Shown: one piece after another, positions 44,506 to 52,423 of the stretch
Position numbering within the stretch: the stretch's first letter is position 1
How the letters are laid out: every line of letters begins with the position of its first letter
From: CAMTWZ01 sp964412365
GTDB lineage: Bacteria > Bacteroidota > Rhodothermia > Balneolales > HLUCCA01
DNA: 64,000 nucleotides
Assembly: GCA_964412365.1 (NCBI GenBank)
Contig: CAYPOI010000003.1
Location: 6,953-70,952, forward strand
Direction of reading: 5' to 3'
Program-made: the position numbers and the translations under genes
The notes under the pieces: generated by a model
Told to the model about the DNA's origin: nothing
The model's database searches: none
Seen by the model: the letters and a program-made list of their open reading frames with translations, nothing else

Positions 44506-45981
44506 ATGAAATTGGAAAAAACCGAATCCGGACTACGCCTGGATTTCAACCGCATTTGGGGCTACGATGCCGCGCCGGAAGACACCGGTCATGTTCGCAT
44601 CGATGCCCGTTATGGATTGTTCATCGGTGGGAAGTTCCTAGCTCCAGAAAAAGGAAACTACTTTCCGTCTGTGAATCCGGCAAATGAGCAACAATTAAGC
44701 CTGATTGCCGAAGCCGATGCCGCGGATGTGGATAAGGCGGTGAAAGCGGCGCGGAAGGCGTTCGGATCTTGGTCGAAACTCTCCGGTAGCGAACGCGGGA
44801 AATACCTCTTCCGTATCGCCCGCCTCATCCAGGAGCGTGCCCGTGAATTCGCCATCATCGAATCGCTCGACGGTGGAAAGCCGATCCGTGAATCGCGTGA
44901 TGTGGATGTCCCCTTGGTCGCCGCACACTTCTTCTATTATGCCGGCTGGGCGGATAAACTGGAATACGCGTTTCCGGGTCGCATAGCGAAGCCTATTGGC
45001 GTCGCCGGACAAATCATCCCCTGGAATTTTCCGTTGCTGATGGCGGCCTGGAAAATCGCCCCTGCCCTTGCCGCTGGAAACACCGTTGTGCTGAAGCCGG
45101 CCGAAGCGACATCCATCACCGCCATGAAACTCGCGGAATTGTTTCGTGATGCGGGCTTACCTGCTGGCGTCGTGAACATCGTGACCGGCGCTGGTGCGAC
45201 GGGAGCCGCGATCGTCTCACATCCCGATATCGACAAGATCGCGTTCACCGGCTCGACAGCCGTTGGCAAACGCATCATGAAAACCTTGGCCGGAACCGAC
45301 ACCAAGTACACACTCGAGCTCGGTGGAAAAGGCGCGAACATCATTTTTGAAGATGCACCCATCGATCAAGCCGTGGAAGGAATCGTCAATGCGATTTTCT
45401 TCAACCAAGGACATGTCTGTTGTGCCGGTTCCCGCTTGTTTGTTCAAGAAGGAATCGCGGATCGGGTGATCCAGAAGTTGAAAGACCGTCTCGAAACCTT
45501 GATCGTGGGGGATCCTTTGGATAAGAACACCGATGTCGGCGCGATCAACAGCAAGATGCAATACGAAAAAGTTCAAGACTACCTGAAGATCGGACTCGAA
45601 GAAGGTGCGGAGATGTATCAAGCCCAATGCGAATTGCCCAAAAAAGGATACTGGTGCCGGCCCACCATCTTCACCAACGTGGCTCAGTCGAGCCGATTGG
45701 TGCAGGAAGAAATATTTGGTCCGGTGCTTACCATCCAGACCTTCCGCACACCCGATGAAGCCATCGAAAAAGCGAACAACACGCCTTATGGCTTATCCGG
45801 TGGTGTGTGGACCGACAAAGGATCCAAGATTTTCAATGTCACCGGCAAACTGAAAGCCGGCGTGATCTGGGCCAACACCTTCAATAAGTTCGATCCCACA
45901 TCCCCCTTCGGCGGCTATCGCGAAAGCGGCGTCGGACGAGAGGGTGGGCTGCATGGGTTGTACCCGTACGTTAAATTTTAA
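44506..45981 (+). CDS. NAD(P)-dependent aldehyde dehydrogenase
   Basis: 491 residues. Cofactor lysine segment VVLKPAEATSITAM, NAD loop AFTGSTAVGKRIM, general base Glu in LELGGKGANIIF, and catalytic Cys305 in GHVCCAGSRLF; C-terminal SPFGGYRESGVGREGGLHGLYPYVKF. All catalytic parts are present. Placed 3 bases after deoC and upstream of a non-catalytic aldehyde dehydrogenase-like gene; together they resemble a split ALDH16 and probably convert the acetaldehyde released by DeoC (inference). Confidence 0.93.
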   Translation: MKLEKTESGLRLDFNRIWGYDAAPEDTGHVRIDARYGLFIGGKFLAPEKGNYFPSVNPANEQQLSLIAEADAADVDKAVKAARKAFGSWSKLSGSERGKYLFRIARLIQERAREFAIIESLDGGKPIRESRDVDVPLVAAHFFYYAGWADKLEYAFPGRIAKPIGVAGQIIPWNFPLLMAAWKIAPALAAGNTVVLKPAEATSITAMKLAELFRDAGLPAGVVNIVTGAGATGAAIVSHPDIDKIAFTGSTAVGKRIMKTLAGTDTKYTLELGGKGANIIFEDAPIDQAVEGIVNAIFFNQGHVCCAGSRLFVQEGIADRVIQKLKDRLETLIVGDPLDKNTDVGAINSKMQYEKVQDYLKIGLEEGAEMYQAQCELPKKGYWCRPTIFTNVAQSSRLVQEEIFGPVLTIQTFRTPDEAIEKANNTPYGLSGGVWTDKGSKIFNVTGKLKAGVIWANTFNKFDPTSPFGGYRESGVGREGGLHGLYPYVKF

Positions 45982-45990
45982 ATTCAAGGA

Positions 45991-46088
45991 AATGTTGAAT
46001 TCTAAATGTTGAATGTTGAATTGAAGAGCGCCCACGAAATTCTAATAAGCCCATCTTCTTCAACATTCAAACTTCAACATTCAACATT
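45991..46088. repeat. TGTTGAA-type intergenic inverted repeat
   Basis: Left arm 45991-46026 carries tandem AATGTTGAA units; right arm 46054-46088 carries the inverse (TTCAACATT units). The arms of about 35 bases pair almost fully around a loop of about 27. The repeat lies between the two aldehyde dehydrogenase genes on the same strand and may reduce readthrough or stabilise the upstream message. Confidence 0.75.
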
Positions 46089-46116
46089 GTCTTCAAACAA
46101 ATAAAATTATTCAACT

Positions 46117-46123
46117 TAGGTTC
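46117..46123 (+). promoter_or_regulatory. Candidate start-proximal promoter box for the ALDH-like gene
   Basis: TAGGTTC, 5 bases before the ATG at 46129; weak match to TAnnTTTG. Confidence 0.25.
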
Positions 46124-46128
46124 CCAAC

Positions 46129-46953
46129 ATGTCACGAATCCCCATCCTCAAAACCTACAAGATCTTTATCGGAGGCAAGTTCGAGCGTTCCGAGTCAGGT
46201 CGTTATTTCGAGACCGCATCCGGCAACATGTGCCGGTCCTCTCGCAAGGATTTCCGGAATGCCATGGCTTCCGCTCGAAGTGCTGTTTCGGGATGGAGTT
46301 CGAAAAGCGGGTACAACCGTGGACAAATCCTGTATCGCCTCGCCGAAATGCTGGAAGCCCGCAAGGACCAATTCATTCAAGAACGCATCACCGAGGGCGC
46401 GAAAGCGAAAGGAGCAGAGGCGGAAGTTCTGGGCGCCATTGATCGTTTGGTCTATTATGCCGGATGGTGCGACAAATACACGCAGGTGTTCAGCGCGGTG
46501 AACCCGGTGGCGTCGTCACACTTCAATTTTTCGGTTCCGGAACCTACGGGAGTCGTAGTCTGCATCAGTCCGGTTAAAGAGCCGTTTTTGAACCTCATCG
46601 GAATGATCGCACCGATCATCGCGTCGGGCAACACCTGCATCATTCTATTGCCCGAAGCGGCGTCAGGCTCAACTGTGTCTTTCGCTGAAATCCTGGAAAC
46701 ATCGGATGTGCCCGGAGGCGTGGTCAATCTGCTCACCGGTCTCGTTTCCGAGCTACTTCCACACCTAACCAGCCATATGGATGTGAACGCTCTTTATCTG
46801 GCCTTGCAGGATGCGGACCATCGTAAATTGTCTCAAGAAAATGCGGCACTAAATGTGAAGCGCTTGTCGTTTTATGAAGATGTCGCCCCGAATCCATACA
46901 TCATCACCGAATTCACGGAACTGAAGACCACATGGCATCCAATCGGACTCTGA
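46129..46953 (+). CDS. Non-catalytic aldehyde dehydrogenase-like protein (ALDH16 C-terminal domain-like)
   Basis: 274 residues, about half the length of an aldehyde dehydrogenase. It keeps the N-terminal and cofactor-domain layout (KIFIGGKFERSESGRYFE, YAGWCDKY, VPEPTGVVVCISPVKEPFLNLIGMIAPIIASGNTCIIL) and a family-like C-terminal strand (FTELKTTWHPIGL), but lacks the ELGGK segment and the catalytic Cys domain. The frame is clean and ends normally, so this is a shortened family, not a truncation. In ALDH16 enzymes a second, cysteine-less ALDH domain follows the active one; this gene may encode that domain as a separate subunit for the enzyme at 44506 (inference). Confidence 0.78.
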   Translation: MSRIPILKTYKIFIGGKFERSESGRYFETASGNMCRSSRKDFRNAMASARSAVSGWSSKSGYNRGQILYRLAEMLEARKDQFIQERITEGAKAKGAEAEVLGAIDRLVYYAGWCDKYTQVFSAVNPVASSHFNFSVPEPTGVVVCISPVKEPFLNLIGMIAPIIASGNTCIILLPEAASGSTVSFAEILETSDVPGGVVNLLTGLVSELLPHLTSHMDVNALYLALQDADHRKLSQENAALNVKRLSFYEDVAPNPYIITEFTELKTTWHPIGL

Positions 46954-47387
46954 TCGCCATTTTGATAGCTCTATGCGCGATTCCGGCCTATTCACAAGCC
47001 GTGGAACGCATTGATATCGAGCGTCATCGCATTCGATTGGCAGATCGCTACGCTGGTTTGGTGAATGACATTCCGGACATATTGAGGGCAGATAGCACAA
47101 GTCGGGCGATGATCGTTAGAAACTCGGGGTTTCGGATTCAGATTACCAACACAAAGGATGTTCGGGAAGCGGAATCACTTCGCCGTCAGTTTGACGAATG
47201 GGTGCTAACTGAATTGGAATCGACCACCGCGCACAGTTACGTGATCTTCCGTCAGCCATTCTATCGGGTTCATGTTGGGGATTTTCGCAACCGGGCCGCC
47301 GCCCAAGAATTCAGCAGTCGCGTGAAGGAACGCTTTCCGGATGCCTGGGTCGTAATTGATCAGATCGTGCCTGAAAGAGTTCGTTAA
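46932..47387 (+). CDS. Secreted SPOR domain protein
   Basis: 151 residues. Signal peptide (ILIALCAIPAYSQA), then a linker and a SPOR domain from about residue 65 (GFRIQITNTKDVREAESLRRQFDEW ... FYRVHVGDFRNRAAAQEFSSRVKERFPDAWVV). SPOR domains bind denuded glycan in septal peptidoglycan. It starts 22 bases inside the ALDH-like gene; the functional link between them is unclear. Confidence 0.85.
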   Translation: MASNRTLIAILIALCAIPAYSQAVERIDIERHRIRLADRYAGLVNDIPDILRADSTSRAMIVRNSGFRIQITNTKDVREAESLRRQFDEWVLTELESTTAHSYVIFRQPFYRVHVGDFRNRAAAQEFSSRVKERFPDAWVVIDQIVPERVR

Positions 47388-47402
47388 TTAAGATCTTCCG
47401 AT

Positions 47403-47455
47403 TCCCGTCCCACATCCATCGTCCATCGTCCCACGTCCATCGTCAAACGTCAAAC
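47403..47455. repeat. CCATCGT-type direct repeat array
   Basis: Tandem imperfect copies of CCATCGTC and CGTCAAAC fill the gap between the convergent SPOR and ychF genes and reach into the ychF stop. Unlike the arrays at 12661, 23187 and 45991, no inverted arm is seen. Confidence 0.6.
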
Positions 47456-48550
47456 ATTGAACCGAAAGTGCAACACATCCCCATCCTGCACCACGTATTC
47501 TTTTCCTTCTGAGCGCAGTTTACCAGCCTCTTTGGCTGCCGCCTCTGATTTATAGGTCACATAATCGTTGTAGGCAATGGTTTCGGCACGGATGAAGCCC
47601 CTCTCGAAATCCGTATGGATCACGCCCGCAGCCTGCGGTGCCTTGAATCCGCGTTGGATGGTCCAAGCACGCACTTCTTTCTCTCCCGCCGTGAAGTAGG
47701 TGATCAAACCCAATTCTTTGTAGGCGGCATGGATCAACAAGTCGAGTCCGGCGCTTTCGATTCCCAGATCTTTCAAAAACATCTCTTTTTCGTCGGCAGC
47801 CAGTTCGGCGATTTCCGCTTCGATCTTGGCGCAAACAATCACGACCTCCGCATTCTGCGGTCCCGCGATTTGCTTCACCTTCGCCACCCATTCATTTCCT
47901 TCGGCATGCGGAAGATCGTTCTCATCCACATTGCACGCATATAAAACCGGTTTTTCGGTGAGCAAGAACAAATCGGCATAGCCTTCTTTCTCTTCTTCAT
48001 TGGCCAGGAATGTGCGTACGGGATTTCCATTTTCCACATGCTCGCGAAGTCGGTCGATGGCGTCGAACTGCAATTTCACGAGGCGGTCATTGGTCTTCAG
48101 CAGCTTTTTCAGCTTATCCACCCGCTTCTCGATACTCTCCAGATCTTTGTACAGTAATTCGGAATCGATGATCTGAATGTCCCGCTCCGGATTCACGCCA
48201 CCTTCCACATGCACGATGTCGTCGTCCTCGAAACATCTCACCACATGGACGATGATGTCCACTTCGCGGATGTGAGACAGGAACGCGTTCCCCTTCCCTT
48301 TTCCTTCGGATGCGCCCTTCACCAATCCGGCGATGTCGACGAATTCGATGGCGGTTGGAATCACCCGTTGGGGCTTGACCAAGCTCGCCAACACATCCAT
48401 CCGCTTATCCGGAACCGGAACGACGCCGAAATTCGGATCGATGGTGCAGAATGGGAAGTTGGCGGCTTCAGCGCCAGCATTGCTCAACGCATTGAAAAGA
48501 CTGGACTTGCCCACATTTGGAAGTCCGACGATACCACATTTTAAACTCAT
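47450..48550 (-). CDS. ychF: Ribosome-binding ATPase YchF
   Basis: 366 residues. OBG-type P-loop GLPNVGKSSLFNALSNAGAEAANFPFCTIDPN, switch II DIAGLVKGASEGKGKGNAFL, ATP-type G4 region CNVDENDL, and the C-terminal TGS domain (LGLITYFTAGEKEVRAWTIQRG ... HTDFERGFIRAE). It binds the 70S ribosome and prefers ATP to GTP. It starts 1 base after the nusB stop on the same strand. Confidence 0.95.
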   Translation of the reverse strand: MSLKCGIVGLPNVGKSSLFNALSNAGAEAANFPFCTIDPNFGVVPVPDKRMDVLASLVKPQRVIPTAIEFVDIAGLVKGASEGKGKGNAFLSHIREVDIIVHVVRCFEDDDIVHVEGGVNPERDIQIIDSELLYKDLESIEKRVDKLKKLLKTNDRLVKLQFDAIDRLREHVENGNPVRTFLANEEEKEGYADLFLLTEKPVLYACNVDENDLPHAEGNEWVAKVKQIAGPQNAEVVIVCAKIEAEIAELAADEKEMFLKDLGIESAGLDLLIHAAYKELGLITYFTAGEKEVRAWTIQRGFKAPQAAGVIHTDFERGFIRAETIAYNDYVTYKSEAAAKEAGKLRSEGKEYVVQDGDVLHFRFNV

Positions 48551-48551
48551 A

Positions 48552-49037
48552 TCAGGATTTAGTAGAAGACATATCGATCAACCCACGCCCTTTTTTCTGA
48601 ATGCGTCCCTCGGCTTTGAGGTCGATCAGAACCGCATCCAACACGCCATTCACAAAGCGGCCGGATTTTGCTGTTGAAAAGTTCTTCGCCAGTTCGATGG
48701 CTTCATTGATGGTGACCCGTGTTGGGATGTCCTCGAACTCCAATAATTCCACGATTCCAAGCCGGAGAATCAGCCGATCCATCAGTGCGATGCGGTCCAA
48801 TTCCCAATTTTCAATCTTGGATGTGATCAGGCGATCACACTCATCCTGCAATCGGATGGCCTTGAGAAACAGGTTTTCGGTGAAGAGCTTATCGGCAGAG
48901 GATTGGACCAAATCGGGATGCTCCCGGAACAGCGGACCCATGACATGATTCATGGTGTACTCAGCACTGTCTTGGTCGAGAGCATAAGCATATAAAGAAC
49001 GTAATGCGATTTCGCGCAAAAGGCGACGGTTGATCAT
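48552..49037 (-). CDS. nusB: Transcription antitermination factor NusB
   Basis: 161 residues, helical NusB fold. RRLLREIALRSLYAYALD at the N-terminus and the C-terminal EDIPTRVTINEAIELAKNFSTAKSGRFVNGVLDAVL are characteristic. It acts with NusE in antitermination at rRNA operons. The N-terminal half is rather diverged, as usual in this phylum. TATCTTA stands 6 bases before ATG. Confidence 0.92.
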   Translation of the reverse strand: MINRRLLREIALRSLYAYALDQDSAEYTMNHVMGPLFREHPDLVQSSADKLFTENLFLKAIRLQDECDRLITSKIENWELDRIALMDRLILRLGIVELLEFEDIPTRVTINEAIELAKNFSTAKSGRFVNGVLDAVLIDLKAEGRIQKKGRGLIDMSSTKS

Positions 49038-49043
49038 AGGTTT

Positions 49044-49050
49044 TAAGATA
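49044..49050 (-). promoter_or_regulatory. Candidate start-proximal promoter box for nusB
   Basis: TATCTTA on the minus strand, 6 bases before the nusB ATG; one half of an inverted pair with the box at 49072. Confidence 0.4.
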
Positions 49051-49071
49051 CGAAGATGTGGAATTTCTACG

Positions 49072-49078
49072 TATCTTC
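49072..49078 (+). promoter_or_regulatory. Candidate promoter -7 box of tRNA-Val
   Basis: TATCTTC ends 11 bases before the tRNA 5' end; mirror image of the nusB box (AAGATACG ... CGTATCTT). Confidence 0.4.
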
Positions 49079-49089
49079 ATTTTCCTTAT

Positions 49090-49163
49090 GGGACGTTAGC
49101 TCAGTTGGTTAGAGCGCCACGTTGACATCGTGGAGGTCGATAGTTCGAGTCTATTACGTCCCA
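49090..49163 (+). tRNA. tRNA-Val (GAC anticodon)
   Basis: 74 bases. Acceptor GGGACGT pairs with ACGTCCC, D arm GCTC-AGTTGGTTA-GAGC, anticodon stem CCACG/CGTGG with loop TTGACAT (anticodon GAC), T arm with GTTCGAGTC, discriminator A. CCA is not encoded. The gene ends 38 bases before the thrS start, so tRNA and thrS may share a transcript. Confidence 0.95.
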
Positions 49164-49201
49164 CTTCCTTTCTCAACCCTACTGAACGTGTTATCGATTT
49201 C

Positions 49202-51157
49202 ATGCCCGCTTCCGTTACGTTGACCTTCCCCGATGGGTCGGTCAGACCTTATCCTTCCGGGATCACCGGGGCCGAATTGGCCAGTTCCATTTCTCAACGT
49301 CTCGGCCGCGAAGCATTGTCCATCACCTTGAACGGTGAAATCCGCGATCTCAGCCGCCCCATCACCACCGATGGCACCATCAAAATCAATCTGTTTGATG
49401 ACGAAGACGGACAAGAAACCTTCTGGCATTCGTCCGCGCATTTGATGGCCGAAGCCATTCAAGCCGTATTTCCAGACACGAAATTCGCGATCGGTCCGCC
49501 GATCAACACCGGTTTCTACTACGACATGGATTTCGGCGATTACAAGCTGACGGAAGCCGACCTTGCGAAGATCGAAGTCAAAATGTTGGATTTGGCCCGT
49601 GAAAAGAATGCGTTCGTCCGTAAAGACGTGGCCAAGACCGACGCCATCGCGTATTTCACAGAGAAGCAGGATCCTTATAAGCTGGACCTACTCGAAAACC
49701 TGGAAGACGGAACCATCACGTTCTATACACAGGGAAGCTTCACCGATCTGTGCCGTGGTCCGCATATTCCGAACACGGAATCCATTAAAGCTGTGAAATT
49801 GCTACATATCGCGGGTGCCTACTGGCGCGGCGATAGCGACAACAAACAGCTCACGCGTGTGTATGGCGTCACGTTTCCAAAGAAATCGATGCTCGATGAG
49901 CATCTGATCCGCCTCGAAGAAGCCAAGAAACGCGACCACAAGAAGCTGGGTAAAGAACTTCAGTTGTTCATGTTCTCACCGATGGTGGGACGTGGCCTAC
50001 CCGTCTGGCTTCCCAACGGCACCATCATACGTCGCGAACTCGAAGCCTTTCTTCGCGCTGAGTTGATCCGTCGTGGCTATCAGGAAGTCATCACCCCGCA
50101 CATCGGGAATCTGGACATGTACCGCAAATCGGGGCACTATCCATACTACTCCGATTCGCAGTTCGATCCGATCACCGTCGAAGATGAGGAATACCTCCTC
50201 AAGCCGATGAACTGTCCGCATCACCATCAGATTTATTCCAATCAGCCTCGCTCATATCGCGATTTGCCGGTTCGATTGGCCGAATTCGGCACCGTATATC
50301 GCTATGAGCAATCGGGCGAGTTGACCGGTCTCACGCGTGTCCGTGGATTCACCCAAGACGACGCCCATATCTATTGCAGCGAAGAGCAGCTCAAAGACGA
50401 ACTGAAAAACGCGATTGAGCTCACGCAATTGGTGTTCAAAACGTTCGACATGCCGGTAAAAACCCGCCTCTCGTTCTGGGATCCGCAGAACAAAGAGAAA
50501 TACGCCGGCACACCCGAGATGTGGGAAAACGCGCAACGCATCATCAAAGAAGTGGCCGACGAAATCGGTTTGGACAGTTTTGTCGGGATGGGAGAAGCCG
50601 CGTTCTACGGACCCAAATTCGATTTCATCGTCGAAGACGCGATCGGTCGGAAGTGGCAATTAGGCACGGTACAGGTCGACTATGTGATGCCGGAGCGCTT
50701 CGAACTCACCTTTGTCGGATCCGATAACAAAAAACATCGTCCTGTGATCATCCATCGCGCACCATTCGGGTCGATGGAGCGTTTCATATCAATCCTCATC
50801 GAACATTTCGCAGGTGATTTCCCTGTTTGGCTCGCGCCAATACAGGCCATCATCATCCCGGTATCCGATCCCTTCAACGAACACGCCCTGCAATTGGCCG
50901 CTCAGTTGAAAGACATTGGAATCCGGGTGGAAGTGGACACCGATTCGAACCAGATGGGAGCGAAAATCCGCGCGGCCGAAGAGCGCAAAATCCCTTACAT
51001 GCTGATTGTAGGGGAAAAAGAAAAACAGGAAGGCACCGTTTCCGTGCGCCGTCACAAACGTGGCAATATTGGAAGTTTGCCTTTTTCTGATTTTATTAGC
51101 CACGTTTCCGACGAAATTCGGACGAAACGAAATCCTGACCAACCGTTAACAACCTGA
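49202..51157 (+). CDS. thrS: Threonyl-tRNA synthetase
   Basis: 651 residues. TGS domain at 1-63, editing domain with FWHSSAHLMAEAI and the distal Cys/His of GSFTDLCRGPHIPNT, class II core with motif 2 GTVYRYEQSGELTGLTRVRGFTQDDAHIYC, Zn ligands in MNCPHHH, and the anticodon domain (VSDPFNEHALQLAAQLK). The start MPASVTLTF is chosen because the upstream open frame covers the tRNA gene. Confidence 0.96.
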   Translation: MPASVTLTFPDGSVRPYPSGITGAELASSISQRLGREALSITLNGEIRDLSRPITTDGTIKINLFDDEDGQETFWHSSAHLMAEAIQAVFPDTKFAIGPPINTGFYYDMDFGDYKLTEADLAKIEVKMLDLAREKNAFVRKDVAKTDAIAYFTEKQDPYKLDLLENLEDGTITFYTQGSFTDLCRGPHIPNTESIKAVKLLHIAGAYWRGDSDNKQLTRVYGVTFPKKSMLDEHLIRLEEAKKRDHKKLGKELQLFMFSPMVGRGLPVWLPNGTIIRRELEAFLRAELIRRGYQEVITPHIGNLDMYRKSGHYPYYSDSQFDPITVEDEEYLLKPMNCPHHHQIYSNQPRSYRDLPVRLAEFGTVYRYEQSGELTGLTRVRGFTQDDAHIYCSEEQLKDELKNAIELTQLVFKTFDMPVKTRLSFWDPQNKEKYAGTPEMWENAQRIIKEVADEIGLDSFVGMGEAAFYGPKFDFIVEDAIGRKWQLGTVQVDYVMPERFELTFVGSDNKKHRPVIIHRAPFGSMERFISILIEHFAGDFPVWLAPIQAIIIPVSDPFNEHALQLAAQLKDIGIRVEVDTDSNQMGAKIRAAEERKIPYMLIVGEKEKQEGTVSVRRHKRGNIGSLPFSDFISHVSDEIRTKRNPDQPLTT

Positions 51158-51167
51158 GGAGTCTGCT

Positions 51168-51707
51168 ATTTTAAACCCACGCTACAAACGCGAACCGCGC
51201 CGCGACGAAAACCGCGAACGCATCAATGAAGAAATCACCGCTCTGAAAGTGCGTGTGATCAAGCCCAACAACGAACACGCCCTCATTTCCCTCGATGAAG
51301 CCCTTCGAATGGCCTCATCATTGAATTTGGATCTGGTGGAAGTGGCCCCGAACGCCATCCCTCCGGTTTGCCGCATCCTTGATTTCGGCAAATACCAGTT
51401 TGAAAAGAAGAAACGGGAAAAGGAAGCGCGCAAGAAGCAGCACGTGGTGTCGATCAAAGAGCTCCGGTTTCGTCCGCATACCGACGATCACGATTACGAT
51501 TTCAAATTGCGCCACGCCAAGAAATTCCTTGAGGAAGGTTCGAAGGTGAAAGCGACCGTGCAATTCCGTGGTCGAGACATCATTTACAGCGACAACGGCG
51601 TCCAATTATTGGCACGTTTTTCCGGCGACCTCAAAGAATTGGGGAAAGTGGAGCAACAAGCTCTCCTGGAAGGAAAAAGGATGTCAATAATCATTGCTCC
51701 GAAGTAG
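51168..51707 (+). CDS. infC: Translation initiation factor IF-3, ATT start codon
   Basis: 179 residues. The frame extends from a conventional codon at 51249 upstream to ATT at 51168, which gives a full family N-terminus (LNPRYKREPRR, INEEITALKVRVI). A good TGAGGAG ribosome site stands 7 bases before it, one of the few clear sites in the window. Use of AUU at infC is the well known basis of IF-3 autoregulation in other bacteria and is probably retained here. The C-terminal domain shows IKELRFRPHTDDHDYDFKL and VEQQALLEGKRMSIIIAP. Confidence 0.93.
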   Translation: MLNPRYKREPRRDENRERINEEITALKVRVIKPNNEHALISLDEALRMASSLNLDLVEVAPNAIPPVCRILDFGKYQFEKKKREKEARKKQHVVSIKELRFRPHTDDHDYDFKLRHAKKFLEEGSKVKATVQFRGRDIIYSDNGVQLLARFSGDLKELGKVEQQALLEGKRMSIIIAPK

Positions 51708-51751
51708 AAAAAAGCCGTATTTTTGGAGTCTATCCAAAATAATCTAGGATT

Positions 51752-51949
51752 ATGCCTAAGGTAAAAAGCAACAGCGGCGCTAAGAAACGTCTCAGACTTA
51801 CCGGAACCGGTAAACTGAAGCGCAAAAAAGCGTTCAAACGCCACATCCTGACGAAAAAGTCAGCGAAGCGGAAAAACAATCTCGGCAAGACGACAGTGGT
51901 TCACGATACCCAAGAGACCCATCTGAAGACACTTGTTCCGTACTTGTGA
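51752..51949 (+). CDS. rpmI: 50S ribosomal protein L35
   Basis: 65 residues, highly basic. MPKVKSNSGAKKRLRLTGTGK, KRKKAFKRHILTKKSAKRK and the C-terminal ETHLKTLVPYL match L35. Located between infC and rplT as in most bacteria; TATTTTTG at 51717 may give it an internal promoter. Confidence 0.95.
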   Translation: MPKVKSNSGAKKRLRLTGTGKLKRKKAFKRHILTKKSAKRKNNLGKTTVVHDTQETHLKTLVPYL

Positions 51950-51990
51950 TTCGCACATTCACCATTCATTCACTCTAAAACCGTACCAAA

Positions 51991-52341
51991 ATGCCACGTT
52001 CAGTTAACTCTGTGGCTTCCCGTCGCCGTCGCAAAAAGGTCTTAGACCGCGCGAAAGGTTACTGGGGCCGGCGTAAAAACGTCTACACGGTTGCAAAGAA
52101 CACGGTCGAAAAGGCCCTGCAGTATCAATATAGAGACCGCAGAGCCCGCAAACGCGACTTCCGTAAACTTTGGATCGCCCGGATCAATGCCGCCTCACGC
52201 CTTAACGGAGTCTCGTACTCGCAGTTGGTGGGAGCCATGAAAAAACAAAACATGGAAATCAACCGCAAGGCATTGGCCGACTTGGCAATCTTCCATCCGG
52301 AAGCGTTCCAGGCTGTTGTCAACACCGCCCTCGGGAAGTAA
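51991..52341 (+). CDS. rplT: 50S ribosomal protein L20
   Basis: 116 residues. MPRSVNSVASRRRRKKVL, AKGYWGRRKNVYTVAKNTVEKALQYQYRDRRARKRDFRKLWIARINAASR and the zinc-independent C-terminal domain match L20, which is needed early in 50S assembly and represses its own operon in several bacteria. No Shine-Dalgarno site precedes the ATG. Confidence 0.96.
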   Translation: MPRSVNSVASRRRRKKVLDRAKGYWGRRKNVYTVAKNTVEKALQYQYRDRRARKRDFRKLWIARINAASRLNGVSYSQLVGAMKKQNMEINRKALADLAIFHPEAFQAVVNTALGK

Positions 52342-52358
52342 TCCAATCTTCCGTTTTT

Positions 52359-52411
52359 CAAAAACCGGTGAGCGAGGGCCAAATTGGCTTGAACTCCCCG
52401 GTTTTTTTTAT
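52359..52411 (+). terminator. Terminator between rplT and pheS
   Basis: AAAACCGGtGAG pairs with CTCccCGGTTTT across an inner GCCAAATTGGC palindrome, followed by eight T, then TATTTTT. It ends 13 bases before the pheS ATG, so it can end the rplT message or act as an attenuator for pheST. Confidence 0.7.
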
Positions 52412-52423
52412 TTTTCAGCACCT

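Noticed and set aside
46129..46953. ALDH-like gene as a degraded duplicate of the upstream ALDH
   Set aside because: Frame is intact, sequence is far diverged from the neighbour, and the ending is a proper family C-terminus, so a distinct family is likelier.
47403..47455. Short CRISPR-like array
   Set aside because: Units are 7-9 bases with no unique spacers of constant length and no cas genes.
52316..52423. pheM-like leader peptide before pheS
   Set aside because: Frame has no stop before pheS and starts inside rplT; only the hairpin and codon bias are kept as a finding.
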